Source of the DNA: a virus
IMG/VR virus record: IMGVR_UViG_3300044966_000796
Coordinates: 1-42,295 of that record
DNA length: 42,295 nt
Direction: 5' to 3' (one strand)
Positions 7,501 through 14,919 of the stretch are shown one piece after another (the stretch's first letter is position 1; each line of letters starts with the position of its first letter). A program made the translations under genes and the position numbers. The notes under the pieces are model-generated. The model was given only the letters and a program-made list of their open reading frames with translations, made no database searches and was not told where the DNA came from.

Positions 7501-8079
7501 TTACCCCTGTTGGTATTTCTTGTGTTTAACAATAACAAATGAAGCATCGTAATCTACTGGATTACTTTCTCTTTTATATGTTAGACTGAATCTGTTGTCA
7601 ATATAAAAACAATTGTGTTTTCTACAAAGTTCTTTCAAATCTTTTTCTGGATAAGTTACGTCTTCGATTATCATCAACCCATTTGGTTTCAACAATTGAA
7701 CATAATTAGTCAAAAGAAAATCATGTGATGCATAAGAATGCATACTATCATCCAATATGATATCAAATTCACCATGATCTTGCATTAATGTGTTTATAAA
7801 TTCTTTTTTAAATGCATCTGTTTCAATAAGGAAAACGCATGGTCCGAACTTATGCACAAGTTTTGAAAAACTTACATCAACAGCAATTATTTTTGAATCA
7901 GGATGGAAAAAATCTTCAAAAGATTTTGTAGATCCACCTGAATATATCCCAATTTCTAAAAAATTAACTAATTTTTGCTCATATTGGTTCAAAAGCGTTT
8001 CATATATATATCCATAATTGTGACAACTGTTCTTGTCGGTCTCTCTATATAACGATAGATAATGATTGTAACCTTTCAT
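7501..8079 (-). CDS. Class I SAM-dependent methyltransferase
   Basis: 192 residues with TGAGGAG 6 bases before the ATG. Motif I is FLEIGIYSGGSTKSF at about 40-54, followed by I-I-A-V-D-V (acidic residue that binds the ribose of SAM), then FDIILDDSMHSY and L-K-P-N-G-L-M-I-I-E-D. This resembles sugar or small-molecule O-methyltransferases rather than DNA methylases (no NPPY/DPPY). It is embedded in the W/S-rich gene array, with members on both sides, so those peptides or the glycan genes elsewhere are candidate substrates; this is a guess. Confidence 0.8.
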   Translation of the reverse strand: MKGYNHYLSLYRETDKNSCHNYGYIYETLLNQYEQKLVNFLEIGIYSGGSTKSFEDFFHPDSKIIAVDVSFSKLVHKFGPCVFLIETDAFKKEFINTLMQDHGEFDIILDDSMHSYASHDFLLTNYVQLLKPNGLMIIEDVTYPEKDLKELCRKHNCFYIDNRFSLTYKRESNPVDYDASFVIVKHKKYQQG

Positions 8080-8089
8080 GTTTCACTCC

Positions 8090-8272
8090 TCAATAAATTA
8101 CTTGCGGTTCTTCTTCTTTAATCTTCCAACATTTGGAAGAATCAGGAAAGCTTACCGGACACACCATCTTCCATTCTAAGCTAATTCCTTGTTCGTTTCT
8201 GCCAAATGCATAATGTGTCATGCGTCTGTTCCAGCATTTTGACATTTTAATGTAATATATGTTTCTTGTCAT
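8090..8272 (-). CDS. Small C/W-containing array protein
   Basis: 60 residues; ATG 8272 overlaps the upstream stop as ATGA, with AGGAG 12 bases before. It has two S-K-C-W motifs (near residues 11 and 47) with R/H/E-rich sequence between, and lacks the extreme Ser content of the core members. No domain recognised. Followed after 10 bases by the methyltransferase. Confidence 0.55.
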   Translation of the reverse strand: MTRNIYYIKMSKCWNRRMTHYAFGRNEQGISLEWKMVCPVSFPDSSKCWKIKEEEPQVIY

Positions 8273-8478
8273 GCTGTTTGTTCGCTCCTATTCCAATGCA
8301 TGGAAAAGGCATGTCTTTTGGTCCAATGAAAGGAACAAGGTTTGAACATAGACCAAGAACAAAACCAACTCATTGACCATAAATCGGATGTATTTATCTG
8401 TCTTCTGAAATAAACAGAACTTGACCTGCCAGCAGACCAGCAGTAATTATCTGATACACTTTTAATACACACGTTCAT
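8269..8478 (-). CDS. W/S/C-rich array protein
   Basis: 69 residues, starting inside the end of the 8462 gene with GAGGAAAG upstream of the ATG. Contains NYCWSAGRSSSVYF and D-L-W-S-M-S-W-F-C-S-W-S-M-F, with further H-W and W-N. No signal peptide or membrane helix. W residues recur about every 4-8 positions as in the other array members. Confidence 0.55.
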   Translation of the reverse strand: MNVCIKSVSDNYCWSAGRSSSVYFRRQINTSDLWSMSWFCSWSMFKPCSFHWTKRHAFSMHWNRSEQTA

Positions 8479-8674
8479 TTTCTTTCCTCAACAAACAACT
8501 ACTTCTAAAACTATTGTTCCAATGAACAGATCTGTTTCTACCGTGTACATGTGCATCATGAAATTGTAAACGACCATGATCAGATCTGCACAATACATCA
8601 AAACTAAATGTGATAAAGGAATAAAATCCTTTAAAAGGGGCACATGACATCACATTGTTTCTTTTAAAGATCAT
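8462..8674 (-). CDS. Small array protein with MIFK start
   Basis: 70 residues; ATG 8674 overlaps the upstream stop (TAATG). The opening M-I-F-K-R-N-N matches the conserved array start. The rest is F/S/H/R-rich with VHWNNSFRSSCLL near the end; Trp content is low, so it is a diverged member at best. Its last codons (LRKENERVY) contain the GAGGAAAG that serves the next gene. Confidence 0.5.
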   Translation of the reverse strand: MIFKRNNVMSCAPFKGFYSFITFSFDVLCRSDHGRLQFHDAHVHGRNRSVHWNNSFRSSCLLRKENERVY

Positions 8675-8907
8675 TATTCAAAGCTCCTCTGCCAGACTTT
8701 GGAATCTGGTGTTTGCTCATAGGTCCATTCACACCCATTTGCTTCGATCAGGATCACATGAGCAATGCTTTCCAATTCAGTCTTGTATTGATTAGCCTCA
8801 GCATGTCTTAAAGTTTCCTCGGCTTTTTCGAGAGCCTCATGTCGATTGTTTGCAATCACATCAATTGTGTTTTTTTGCGTCGATGTAATCTTTACAGTGT
8901 ACTTCAT
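8674..8907 (-). CDS. Conserved-looking small hypothetical protein, not a W/S-rich member
   Basis: 77 residues with AAAGGAG 8 bases before the ATG. It has an ordinary soluble composition: a beta-strand start (MKYTVKITSTQKNTIDVIA), a charged helix (ALEKAEETLRHAEANQY) and a second strand region. It looks like a small alpha/beta phage protein of unknown role, sitting between array members, which suggests the array genes spread around it. Confidence 0.7.
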   Translation of the reverse strand: MKYTVKITSTQKNTIDVIANNRHEALEKAEETLRHAEANQYKTELESIAHVILIEANGCEWTYEQTPDSKVWQRSFE

Positions 8908-8921
8908 ATCGCTAACTCCTT

Positions 8922-9080
8922 TTAAAGATCATATCCTTCAAAAGTCATATCGTCCCAAGTGCGAGAAGCGCAAGCAAATTGGACAAACGACCTACTAGAT
9001 GAACCATCACAGGCACCAAAGCAAAAAACAAATCTGCCGTTCAATCTACTCACCCAGAGAGAATTTATTCTGAATATCAT
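8922..9080 (-). CDS. Array protein, 52 residues
   Basis: A 52-codon frame whose ATG (9080) overlaps the stop of the 9077 gene as ATGA. Its first 13 bases are identical to those of that gene (ATGATATTCAGAA), giving MIFRINSLWVSRLNGRFVF versus M-I-F-R-T-S-W-S. The middle is C/S/F-rich (CFGACDGSSSRSFVQFACAS). The end T-W-D-D-M-T-F-E-G-Y-D-L is unlike the other members. It stops 14 bases before the 8907 gene and helps supply its ribosome site. Confidence 0.55.
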   Translation of the reverse strand: MIFRINSLWVSRLNGRFVFCFGACDGSSSRSFVQFACASRTWDDMTFEGYDL

Positions 9081-9316
9081 TCTTGATAACCAAATAAATC
9101 ACGAGCTTCACCAGAATTATAATAAGAATCAGAAACATGAGAACAAAAACACGAAGACCTAGTCAGAGACCCAGTCCTAGATATAGTCCACTTACTAATG
9201 AATTGCCAAATCCTAGAACTGTTCCAAAACCAAGTCTTATTCCAAGACGAATTAGAATACCAATTCTTCTTCCAAGATGTAGACCCATTCTTAGACCAAG
9301 ATGTTCTGAATATCAT
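9077..9316 (-). CDS. W/S/N-rich array protein
   Basis: 79 residues. ATG 9316 overlaps the upstream stop as ATGA, with GTGGAG 8 bases before. Opens MIFRTSWSKNGSTSWKKNWY and continues with W every 4-6 residues (SSWNKTWFWNSSRIW), then a Ser/Cys segment and a charged tail. The W/S pattern comes from 6- and 12-base repeats whose reverse complement is CCAAGA-like. Other frames are open over part of this region but have no coherent starts and ribosome sites. Confidence 0.55.
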   Translation of the reverse strand: MIFRTSWSKNGSTSWKKNWYSNSSWNKTWFWNSSRIWQFISKWTISRTGSLTRSSCFCSHVSDSYYNSGEARDLFGYQE

Positions 9317-9516
9317 ATTTCATCTCCACTAAACGAAGACCAAGAATCACCGTTAAACCAACAACAAGACTCACACATAGTTCTGGACCAAAAATTAGAT
9401 CTGCATGTAGACTTCAAATTCGACCAAGAACTAGATCCAAACCAAGACCTAGACCTATGAGACCAAAATTTGGTCCAACATCTAGAAGGTTTATCACAAA
9501 ATGCTTTTAATGTCAT
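9313..9516 (-). CDS. W/S/C-rich array protein
   Basis: 67 residues from ATG 9516, which overlaps the upstream stop as ATGA; GGAGGAG lies just before and is encoded by the upstream W-R-R codons. Opens MTLKAFCDKPSRCWTKFW and has SRSWFGSSSWSNLKSTC and C-E-S-C-C-W-F. A longer start at 9531 is unlikely because it would sit on the ribosome site. Confidence 0.55.
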   Translation of the reverse strand: MTLKAFCDKPSRCWTKFWSHRSRSWFGSSSWSNLKSTCRSNFWSRTMCESCCWFNGDSWSSFSGDEI

Positions 9517-9727
9517 ATGCTTCTCCTCCAAGCCATAGAATAAGACGAAGACTTAGACCAAGAATTACACCGAGACCAATAATTAAACCAAACCGAATAA
9601 CAAGACCAATCACAATTAGAAGACCAAGACTTAGACCAAGTATTATTCCAAGACTTAGACCAAGAATTAGACCAGTCGCTTTTCCCAGCCCAACATTGAG
9701 TCTGGGAAAAGACATTAGATTTAAGAA

Positions 9728-9731
<4 letters not shown>
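9513..9731 (-). CDS. W/S-rich array protein built on a 12-base repeat
   Basis: 72 residues. ATG 9731 overlaps the upstream stop as ATGA, with TGGAG upstream. Opens MILKSNVFSQTQCWAGKSDW; residues 20-65 repeat W-S-x-S at a four-residue period, matching the 12-base DNA repeat at 9540-9672. It ends M-A-W-R-R-S-I, whose TGGAGGAGA codons act as the next gene's Shine-Dalgarno site. Function unknown. Confidence 0.6.
9540..9672. repeat. Degenerate 12-base tandem repeat
   Basis: On the plus strand about ten imperfect 12-mers such as AGACTTAGACCA, AGAATTAGACCA and ATAATTAAACCA follow each other, most ending CCA (Trp codon TGG on the minus strand). Looser 6- and 12-base CCA periodicity continues through roughly 9170-9480 and 9750-10010. 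The repeat stays in phase with the minus-strand W/S frame. Confidence 0.75.
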
Positions 9732-9906
<175 letters not shown>

Positions 9907-9910
<4 letters not shown>

Positions 9911-10044
9911 ATACTTTTCCTCCAAGACTTAGAAAAAGACCAAGGAATAGACCAACACCAAGACCTAGAATTATTCCACCAAGACCAAGACCCCCATCGG
10001 TTGTCAGCAAAAGTTCTGCAACAAGATTCTCCAGTTTTGAACAT
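9907..10044 (-). CDS. W/S-rich array protein, 45 residues
   Basis: A 45-codon frame with AAGGTG 5 bases before ATG 10044, 11 bases after the upstream stop; its own stop overlaps the next ATG as ATGA. Opens MFKTGESCCRTFADNRWGSW, followed by W at nearly every third or fourth residue, ending S-K-S-W-R-K-S-I, whose codons provide GGAGG for the next gene. Confidence 0.55.
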
Positions 10045-10055
10045 ATGTCACCTTA

Positions 10056-10268
10056 TCAGCCTTCCGACACCCATCCTGCTTCGCCTTCTTCTGTATTATA
10101 TACATTCTGGTTAATATAGGAGGTAGCCTCTTCTGCTGTCAAGAACAATTTATAATTGTTAGATGTAGCAAAATCTTCAGCCTGATTGAGATTTGGGAAA
10201 ACATAATCCAACAATCGAAAGTCATTAAAGTTCTGACCCGATAAAAAGTAATATTTATTCATTTGCAT
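10056..10268 (-). CDS. Small hypothetical protein
   Basis: 70 residues from ATG 10268, which overlaps the upstream stop (TGATG); ATG 10262 is an alternative. Sequence MQMNKYYFLSGQNFNDFRLL..NLNQAEDFATSNNYKLFL..TAEEATSYINQN has an ordinary soluble composition with helical segments, unlike the W/S-rich genes that follow. No family recognised. Confidence 0.65.
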   Translation of the reverse strand: MQMNKYYFLSGQNFNDFRLLDYVFPNLNQAEDFATSNNYKLFLTAEEATSYINQNVYNTEEGEAGWVSEG

Positions 10269-10654
10269 CACCACCAGCTAGTATAAAAAACATAAAGTCC
10301 ATCACCTATTGCTCGTTTAGCCTGATAAATGAAATCAATATCATTTTCAATTGATTTACTGTCAGGAGGATTATTACCAAAGAAAAACCCTTTTGTATTA
10401 GGAAGATTACCTTCTCTAACATTCTTCTCCAAATTTTCTAAATCTTCTAAAGTAAGCATAACATAATCACAATTGAACTCTCCTGTCCCACTCTTTTTGA
10501 AGAATAGTTCTTTCATCCATCCATGAAGATCATGATGCTTTCTCCAGTAAAATAGCTCATTCTTATCAAGTCCTTCTGTAAAGACTGGATTGATATCTTT
10601 CAATTCAACAACATCTTCTTTTTTAACTGAATAAGCAAACATATCAAGTCCCAT
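10268..10654 (-). CDS. MGLDM-type conserved phage protein
   Basis: 128 residues with TAGGAG 6 bases before the ATG. Begins M-G-L-D-M-F-A-Y, the hallmark of a widespread phage protein family of unknown function (usually MGLDMY..), followed by FYWRKHHDLHGWMKELFF and a C-terminal FIYQAKRAIGDGLYVFYTSWW, also typical of it. Length is normal for the family. Lies in the promoter-10868 operon between W/S-rich genes. Confidence 0.75.
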   Translation of the reverse strand: MGLDMFAYSVKKEDVVELKDINPVFTEGLDKNELFYWRKHHDLHGWMKELFFKKSGTGEFNCDYVMLTLEDLENLEKNVREGNLPNTKGFFFGNNPPDSKSIENDIDFIYQAKRAIGDGLYVFYTSWW

Positions 10655-10663
10655 GAGATACTC

Positions 10664-10849
10664 CTATATTAAACCATCACCATCCCAATACATAGACCAA
10701 CGCCATGGCATCGACCTAGTTAATTTTTTTCCAAAAATCCACCATGTAGAACGAACATGCCTAAAAGAATCAATATCTCTCCAGTTTGACATCATTCTCG
10801 ATCCAGACCATTCTCTGGATTTAATAAATATATTTGATCTAATGATCAT
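10664..10849 (-). CDS. W/S/R-rich array protein, first gene behind the array promoter
   Basis: 61 residues, ATG 10849 with AGAGGTG 7 bases before and a consensus promoter 19 bases upstream. Opens MIIRSNIFIKSREWSGSR, matching the MILKSNVF type start. The body has STWWIFGKK and M-P-W-R-W-S-M-Y-W. Here the other frames are not well open, so it supports the W/S reading frame of the repetitive members. Confidence 0.6.
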   Translation of the reverse strand: MIIRSNIFIKSREWSGSRMMSNWRDIDSFRHVRSTWWIFGKKLTRSMPWRWSMYWDGDGLI

Positions 10850-10867
10850 GTCATCACCTCTGCCCTA

Positions 10868-10896
10868 ATTATACCATAAAAACGGCAAAAAATCAA
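10868..10896 (-). promoter_or_regulatory. sigma70-type promoter driving the array operon
   Basis: Minus-strand TTGATT (10896-10891), 17-bp spacer, TATAAT (10873-10868), between two W/S-rich genes. Confidence 0.8.
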
Positions 10897-10901
10897 TGTG
10901 A

Positions 10902-11063
10902 TCATTCATTAAATGACCAACATGCAGAACAAATGTATTCATTAAGGACAGAAAAAATTCCAAATCCAGAGTAAGAACAATGATTGTTCCATGACCTAGA
11001 AATTGATATATCTCTAGACCAACACCAATTAGTATGATTACAAGAATTTGATCTAAGAATCAT
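10902..11063 (-). CDS. W/S/C-rich array protein, tandem copy of the 11053 gene
   Basis: 53 residues from ATG 11063, inside the last codons of the preceding copy. Opens MILRSNSCNHTNWCWSRD and shares ISISRSWNNHCSYSGFGIFS with the upstream gene's ISISRSWNDDYSFSGFTIFS, then Y-I-C-S-A-C-W-S-F-N-E. The DNA is a diverged duplication of about 160 bases. A longer in-frame start to 11147 would overlap the previous gene and is less likely. Confidence 0.6.
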   Translation of the reverse strand: MILRSNSCNHTNWCWSRDISISRSWNNHCSYSGFGIFSVLNEYICSACWSFNE

Positions 11064-11223
11064 TATAAGCCCAACACCACCCAGAACAGATTTGACCACG
11101 ATGGTGTTCAGAAAAAATGGTAAAACCAGAGAAAGAATAATCATCATTCCATGATCTAGAAATTGATATATTTCTAAACCAAAAATGATATATGTGATTG
11201 TTAGAATTTATTCTAGTAATCAT
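11053..11223 (-). CDS. W/S/C-rich array protein, first tandem copy
   Basis: 56 residues from ATG 11223, 20 bases after the stop of the 463-residue propeptide protein. Opens MITRINSNNHIYHFWFRN and ends I-C-S-G-W-C-W-A-Y-N-D-S. The start region lies in a 26-base sequence that is exactly repeated inside the upstream gene at 11783-11808. No clear Shine-Dalgarno site, so translation may rely on coupling. Confidence 0.5.
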   Translation of the reverse strand: MITRINSNNHIYHFWFRNISISRSWNDDYSFSGFTIFSEHHRGQICSGWCWAYNDS

Positions 11224-11244
11224 GGTTAGATTCCATAGTAATTT
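11219..11244. repeat. 26-base exact direct repeat, copy 1
   Basis: ATCATGGTTAGATTCCATAG plus 6 further bases, identical to 11783-11808. This copy spans the ATG of the 11053 gene and the stop of the 11243 gene; copy 2 is inside the coding sequence of the latter. A duplicated segment or a recombination footprint. Confidence 0.85.
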
Positions 11245-12634
11245 ATTTAATTGTCTGGGCAATATGTTGGTGCAATTGATTGACACTCATATTCAATTTC
11301 TGTGCTATCTGTTGCATGATACTAGGCAACTGATCTAGATCCATTGTGGTCGGTTTCGGAATCCCAGCTTTTTGATATAATTGGTCCATAACACCATTGT
11401 TGTTAGCAATTCTCCATAATAGATTTAAGTAATGTTGATTCTGTTTATATCTTGCTAAGACAGATAAGGCTTGCTTTTGCAAGTATTCATCATTGTCAGC
11501 ATGTTGGGCTAAAGTCCAGAATTGCTCCCAATTCCTCTTAGAGAATTTACTATAGTCAAGATTCGGTAAAATTTCCTTCAACTGCGTAAGTCTTTTAGAA
11601 TCGCCAAACACATCATCAGGTGTTGTCTGATACTTATCTATAAATTGTTTCAGATTAGCATCCCACAATTCTTGCTTGAATTCTGTGCCATATTTTTCGG
11701 TATAAGACTTGGAAAGTTCATTCCTCATAGATTGATCCATATCATCCCATTGCTGAAACAATCCAGAATATTTGGATTTACTATCATGGTTAGATTCCAT
11801 AGTAATTTCTGAACGAATATCTCTGCCACCATAATCTTCTGGGGTTTTACCCACTTTCTTTATGCTCCAATAAATCTGATCAATCTTTTTATCATACCAA
11901 GTTGCTTCACCTTGTACATCACTGGTATTTCTGAGTCTCTTCAAAAATAAACCTTGATCTGGTTTATTGCCAGTGTGACGATTAACTGCACTTAATTGAT
12001 TTCGAGGTATTTTTTCCACAAGCAAATTAAACAATGTTATGATGCTATCTTGCCAGTCTTCCATAACATCTGACTGCTCAGGTGAATAAAAAAATAAAGG
12101 CTGTACAATTTTATCACGCTGCATAGCCTCCCAATCCCAAGGTAAACTAGCAAAAGCCTTTACATATTTCTTTGGAAATACCTCTTCTTCATTTTCATTC
12201 TGAGAATATGCCTGTTGGTAATTACTCGTTTTTGAGTTCAAGAGTCTTAGCAAGACTTTGTCATTACCTGTTTGGACAACATCACTATCTTTTGTCATTG
12301 CTAAACATTTTGCTTTATCGCCAGATAGCCATGCCGCAGTTCCCAAGTAGTATTTTGCTTCGCCCGGACTTTCTTGCCGAGCCTGCTGTGCAGCCTTTTT
12401 CATCATACTTACTGCTAATTTTATGTCGCCAGAAAAAGCATGTCTTTGCGCTTCATGCCAAGTATCAACCCAATCATTGCTCATCGGGTTGCTGTCGCCT
12501 TGATACTGTTCATCGCTCTCATTCAGCCATTCGGCAAAAGAAAATTTATTTTTTTTAACACAATTTGGAACAGTTCTATTACCTTTCTTTTTCATTCCTA
12601 CTTGCTTATAGCCTTCCCAACAAGCTTCATTCAT
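11243..12634 (-). CDS. Putative virion-packaged protein with internal propeptide-like motif
   Basis: 463 residues with GAGG 8 bases before the ATG. The first 26 residues (M-N-E-A-C-W-E-G-Y-K-Q-V-G-M-K-K-K-G..V-P-N-C-V) are a short module I know from other large phage proteins. It is followed at 29-40 by NKFSFAEWLNE-S, a propeptide-like F-x-x-W-L-x-E. Residues 45-110 look like TPR-type helices (AFSGDIKLAVSMMKKAA, KYYLGTAAWLSGDKAKCLAM). The centre resembles no family I know; the C-terminus is helical and Gln-rich. Confidence 0.75.
   Translation of the reverse strand: MNEACWEGYKQVGMKKKGNRTVPNCVKKNKFSFAEWLNESDEQYQGDSNPMSNDWVDTWHEAQRHAFSGDIKLAVSMMKKAAQQARQESPGEAKYYLGTAAWLSGDKAKCLAMTKDSDVVQTGNDKVLLRLLNSKTSNYQQAYSQNENEEEVFPKKYVKAFASLPWDWEAMQRDKIVQPLFFYSPEQSDVMEDWQDSIITLFNLLVEKIPRNQLSAVNRHTGNKPDQGLFLKRLRNTSDVQGEATWYDKKIDQIYWSIKKVGKTPEDYGGRDIRSEITMESNHDSKSKYSGLFQQWDDMDQSMRNELSKSYTEKYGTEFKQELWDANLKQFIDKYQTTPDDVFGDSKRLTQLKEILPNLDYSKFSKRNWEQFWTLAQHADNDEYLQKQALSVLARYKQNQHYLNLLWRIANNNGVMDQLYQKAGIPKPTTMDLDQLPSIMQQIAQKLNMSVNQLHQHIAQTIK
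11783..11808. repeat. 26-base exact direct repeat, copy 2
   Basis: Identical to 11219-11244; here it encodes T-M-E-S-N-H-D within the 463-residue protein. Confidence 0.85.
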
Positions 12635-12662
12635 AATTTTACCTCATTAAATTATATATCCC

Positions 12663-12995
12663 TTATTCAAACTTTGTAACATATCCACAACCAAACTTTT
12701 CGTGTAAATTTTTGCACCATTTAATTACTTCTTCAGGTTGCAAATCTTTACTCATAGTAACTACGAAGTGCTGATCGTCTTTGTCTCTGAAGTATCCATC
12801 AAAACTATATCCATCAGGAATGATTCTTTCTGGTGTACTATATTTACTGGTTCTCCAAAATTTAATAATAACAGAAAACTTTCTACCAATACTATCTTTT
12901 TCTGAATAACTCCAACATTTATCATGTTTATCATTTAAGTGATCATATGTTTTCTCAGCTTTAAATCCAGCGGAGATGATGTCTTGTTCTGTCAT
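12663..12995 (-). CDS. Small hypothetical protein coupled to a W/S-rich gene
   Basis: 110 residues from ATG 12995, overlapping the upstream stop as ATGA, with GGAAGAAG 5 bases before. Sequence MTEQDIISAGFKAEKTYDHL, then CWSYSEKDSIGRKFSVIIKF and DGYFRDKDDQHFVVTMSKDL, ending in a helix (PEEVIKWCKNLHEKFG). It reads as a soluble alpha/beta protein. A longer frame upstream runs through the W/S-rich gene and is not used. Confidence 0.7.
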   Translation of the reverse strand: MTEQDIISAGFKAEKTYDHLNDKHDKCWSYSEKDSIGRKFSVIIKFWRTSKYSTPERIIPDGYSFDGYFRDKDDQHFVVTMSKDLQPEEVIKWCKNLHEKFGCGYVTKFE

Positions 12996-13204
12996 GATTC
13001 TTCTTCCCAACAAGATGACCACAATGAGTTCATTAATCCACAACAAGATAAATTCCATGTAGTAAATTTTGACCATCCAGATTCACAAACATATATTTTT
13101 TTACGATAATTCCAACCAGAAAAACCTTTACCATTAAAAACGCATCTATGATTACTATTGCTCCAAATTGAAGAGCAACTAAATGTGTTCAGCTTCATGA
13201 TCAT
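12992..13204 (-). CDS. W/S/C-rich protein, isolated family member
   Basis: 70 residues, ATG 13204 with AGAGGG 7 bases before and its own promoter at 13228. Opens MIMKLNTFSCSSIWSNSN, matching the array start, then NGKGFSGWNYRKKIYVC, E-S-G-W-S-K-F-T-T-W, and ends L-W-S-S-C-W-E-E-E-S, with the last W-E-E-E codons forming the next ribosome site. It is not repetitive at the DNA level, so it is good evidence that the family encodes protein. Confidence 0.65.
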   Translation of the reverse strand: MIMKLNTFSCSSIWSNSNHRCVFNGKGFSGWNYRKKIYVCESGWSKFTTWNLSCCGLMNSLWSSCWEEES

Positions 13205-13227
13205 AGAATAACCCTCTTTGTAATTAA

Positions 13228-13255
13228 ATTATAACAAAAAGGATATTAGCGTCAA
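13228..13255 (-). promoter_or_regulatory. sigma70-type promoter for the 13204 gene
   Basis: Minus-strand TTGACG (13255-13250), 16-bp spacer, TATAAT (13233-13228). Confidence 0.8.
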
Positions 13256-13257
13256 AC

Positions 13258-13292
13258 AAAAAACCACCTGTATTATTAGTACAGGTGGTTTT
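13258..13292 (-). terminator. Rho-independent terminator after the 13311 gene
   Basis: Minus-strand AAAACCACCTGTA pairs with TACAGGTGGTTTT around a 7-base loop, continuing into six T. It lies 19 bases after the stop and abuts the promoter of the next operon. Confidence 0.85.
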
Positions 13293-13310
13293 CAGAAACT
13301 TGTTGATACA

Positions 13311-13625
13311 TCAATCATCTAAATTAAAATAAGCCCAATTTGGCTGATAAATCAGCTCTACTGCATTCAAACTGATGATTACAGAACTACCAATTGGATC
13401 TTCCGAGTTAGGCTTTTCGGAACTAGAAGCCCCAGAAGACTCTACAGCACGAGCTTGGGCAAGGACGCAGCAATCGTCAGTAACCTTGCTCAAGATGCCT
13501 CTGTAGTTGAATCTAGCGCATAGAATGGCAACTGGTTGACCAATATACTCATTCATAATGGTAGCCATGTTACTACCAGTTGACTTCTCTGGTGATACAC
13601 GGGAAAAAGTCCTTTTAACAGCCAT
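13311..13625 (-). CDS. Small beta-rich protein, possibly Sm/Hfq-like
   Basis: 104 residues with AAGGAG 8 bases before the ATG. Residues 25-55 (EYIGQPVAILCARFNYRGIL, SKVTDDCCVLAQA) and a later V-I-I-S-L-N-A-V-E-L-I recall the G-x-V-x-V ... G-x-L-x-x-x-D ... layout of Sm-fold RNA-binding barrels, with a low-complexity Ser/Glu loop between. This is a by-eye fold guess only. Second gene of a two-gene operon with 13657. Confidence 0.6.
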   Translation of the reverse strand: MAVKRTFSRVSPEKSTGSNMATIMNEYIGQPVAILCARFNYRGILSKVTDDCCVLAQARAVESSGASSSEKPNSEDPIGSSVIISLNAVELIYQPNWAYFNLDD

Positions 13626-13656
13626 CTTGATACTCCTTTGTGTTAATAAAACCTAA

Positions 13657-13977
13657 TTAGTCAGCAACCTTACGTTCTTTTTCAACTGCGAGTGGATCGT
13701 ACTCACGTTGACGTGATACGCAAATCCATTCATTTTTTGGTAATGTGATCACGTCATGTTCATCATGACCGATCTTGATATCTTCATGTTCCGATAGAAC
13801 ATAGATATCTCCATTTTCATCTACGAAAGATTGCATTTCGGAGATGGAAGGACTCATGATCTTATGAGAATGTCCTGTGACTTCTCCATAAGCTAGGATG
13901 TTGTCTGTCTTCTTCTTCAAATTGTTAGGAATATTCTTAACAGTCTTGAAGAAAATATCGCCTTGTCGTGCTTGCAT
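13657..13977 (-). CDS. Conserved phage protein of RQGD..GEVTGHSH family
   Basis: 106 residues with AAGGAG 7 bases before the ATG and a perfect promoter upstream. Contains QARQGDIFFKTV, I-L-A-Y-G-E-V-T-G-H-S-H-K-I, then HDEHDVITLPKNEWICVSRQ and R-E-Y-D-P. These are the hallmarks of a widespread phage protein of unknown function; conserved histidines suggest metal binding. Regular length for the family. Confidence 0.75.
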   Translation of the reverse strand: MQARQGDIFFKTVKNIPNNLKKKTDNILAYGEVTGHSHKIMSPSISEMQSFVDENGDIYVLSEHEDIKIGHDEHDVITLPKNEWICVSRQREYDPLAVEKERKVAD

Positions 13978-14013
13978 AATAAACTCCTTAACACCAGAAC
14001 AACGAACACGATT

Positions 14014-14042
14014 ATTATAACACGATCACCCACCTTTGTCAA
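14014..14042 (-). promoter_or_regulatory. sigma70-type promoter for the 13977 operon
   Basis: Minus-strand TTGACA (14042-14037), 17-bp spacer, TATAAT (14019-14014). Confidence 0.85.
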
Positions 14043-14127
14043 AAAAATTATTCAACTTGACTAAATTAAAATGTTGCTCAGATGGATATGTAGTTAGAAC
14101 AAAACAATTGAGATACAGGAGTTTGTT

Positions 14128-14916
14128 ATGCCAACGTGTAAAAAATGTCAAAGTCACTTTCCAAATCATATCAAGATAGATGGTAAAGATAAAAATCTTA
14201 GTAACAGAAAATATTGTTTAGATTGTTCTCCATTTGGTTCTCATAATACCAAAAAATTAGAAACAGGAAAGATAAAACAAATAATAGAAAATAACGAAAT
14301 AAAAAGAAAATGTATTAAATGTAATGAATATAAATGTGTCAATCATTTTCACGAGATAAAGGGAAAAAGAAAATATTATTCTTATTGCAAAATTTGTTTG
14401 TATGAAATACAAAAAAATAGATGGCTAGATCGCAAAATGGAAGCAATAAAATTAATGGGAGGAAAGTGTGTAATCTGTGGGTATTGCAAAAACTATGCGG
14501 CAATGGAATTTCACCATTTAGATCCATCAGTTAAAGAAATGACATGGGTAAAAGCAAGGGAAATGAAATGGAATAAAACTATTGAAGAAATTAAAAAATG
14601 CGCTCTTCTTTGTGCCAATTGTCACAGAGAAACACACAATCCAGATGCCTCATTGACACAAACAAGAGAAGCTAACCCATTATTAGTTAACACTTTAAAA
14701 CCAACAGGAAATTGTCCAAATTGTCAAACTGATGTTTACAATACGAAACATTGTTCTGTTCAATGTGCTGCTGCAAGTAAAAGAAAAGTTAATCGTCCAA
14801 CAAGAGATGAATTGAAACAACTTTTAGAAAAAAATAATTTTTTACAATTAGGAAAAATGTTTGGTGTTTCAGACAATGCAATCAGAAAATGGGTTAAATT
14901 TTATGATTTAAATTAA
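14128..14916 (+). CDS. HNH homing-type endonuclease
   Basis: 262 residues with CAGGAG 7 bases before the ATG. Three zinc-binding Cys pairs precede the HNH core: CVICGYCKNYAAMEFHHLDP and later CALLCANCHRETH, with the catalytic H-H and N-C-H intact. The C-terminus has another Cys cluster and an HTH-like end (FLQLGKMFGVSDNAIRKWVK) for DNA recognition. A plus-strand gene between minus-strand operons next to a tRNA, as expected of a free-standing homing endonuclease. Confidence 0.85.
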   Translation: MPTCKKCQSHFPNHIKIDGKDKNLSNRKYCLDCSPFGSHNTKKLETGKIKQIIENNEIKRKCIKCNEYKCVNHFHEIKGKRKYYSYCKICLYEIQKNRWLDRKMEAIKLMGGKCVICGYCKNYAAMEFHHLDPSVKEMTWVKAREMKWNKTIEEIKKCALLCANCHRETHNPDASLTQTREANPLLVNTLKPTGNCPNCQTDVYNTKHCSVQCAAASKRKVNRPTRDELKQLLEKNNFLQLGKMFGVSDNAIRKWVKFYDLN

Positions 14917-14919
14917 TAA

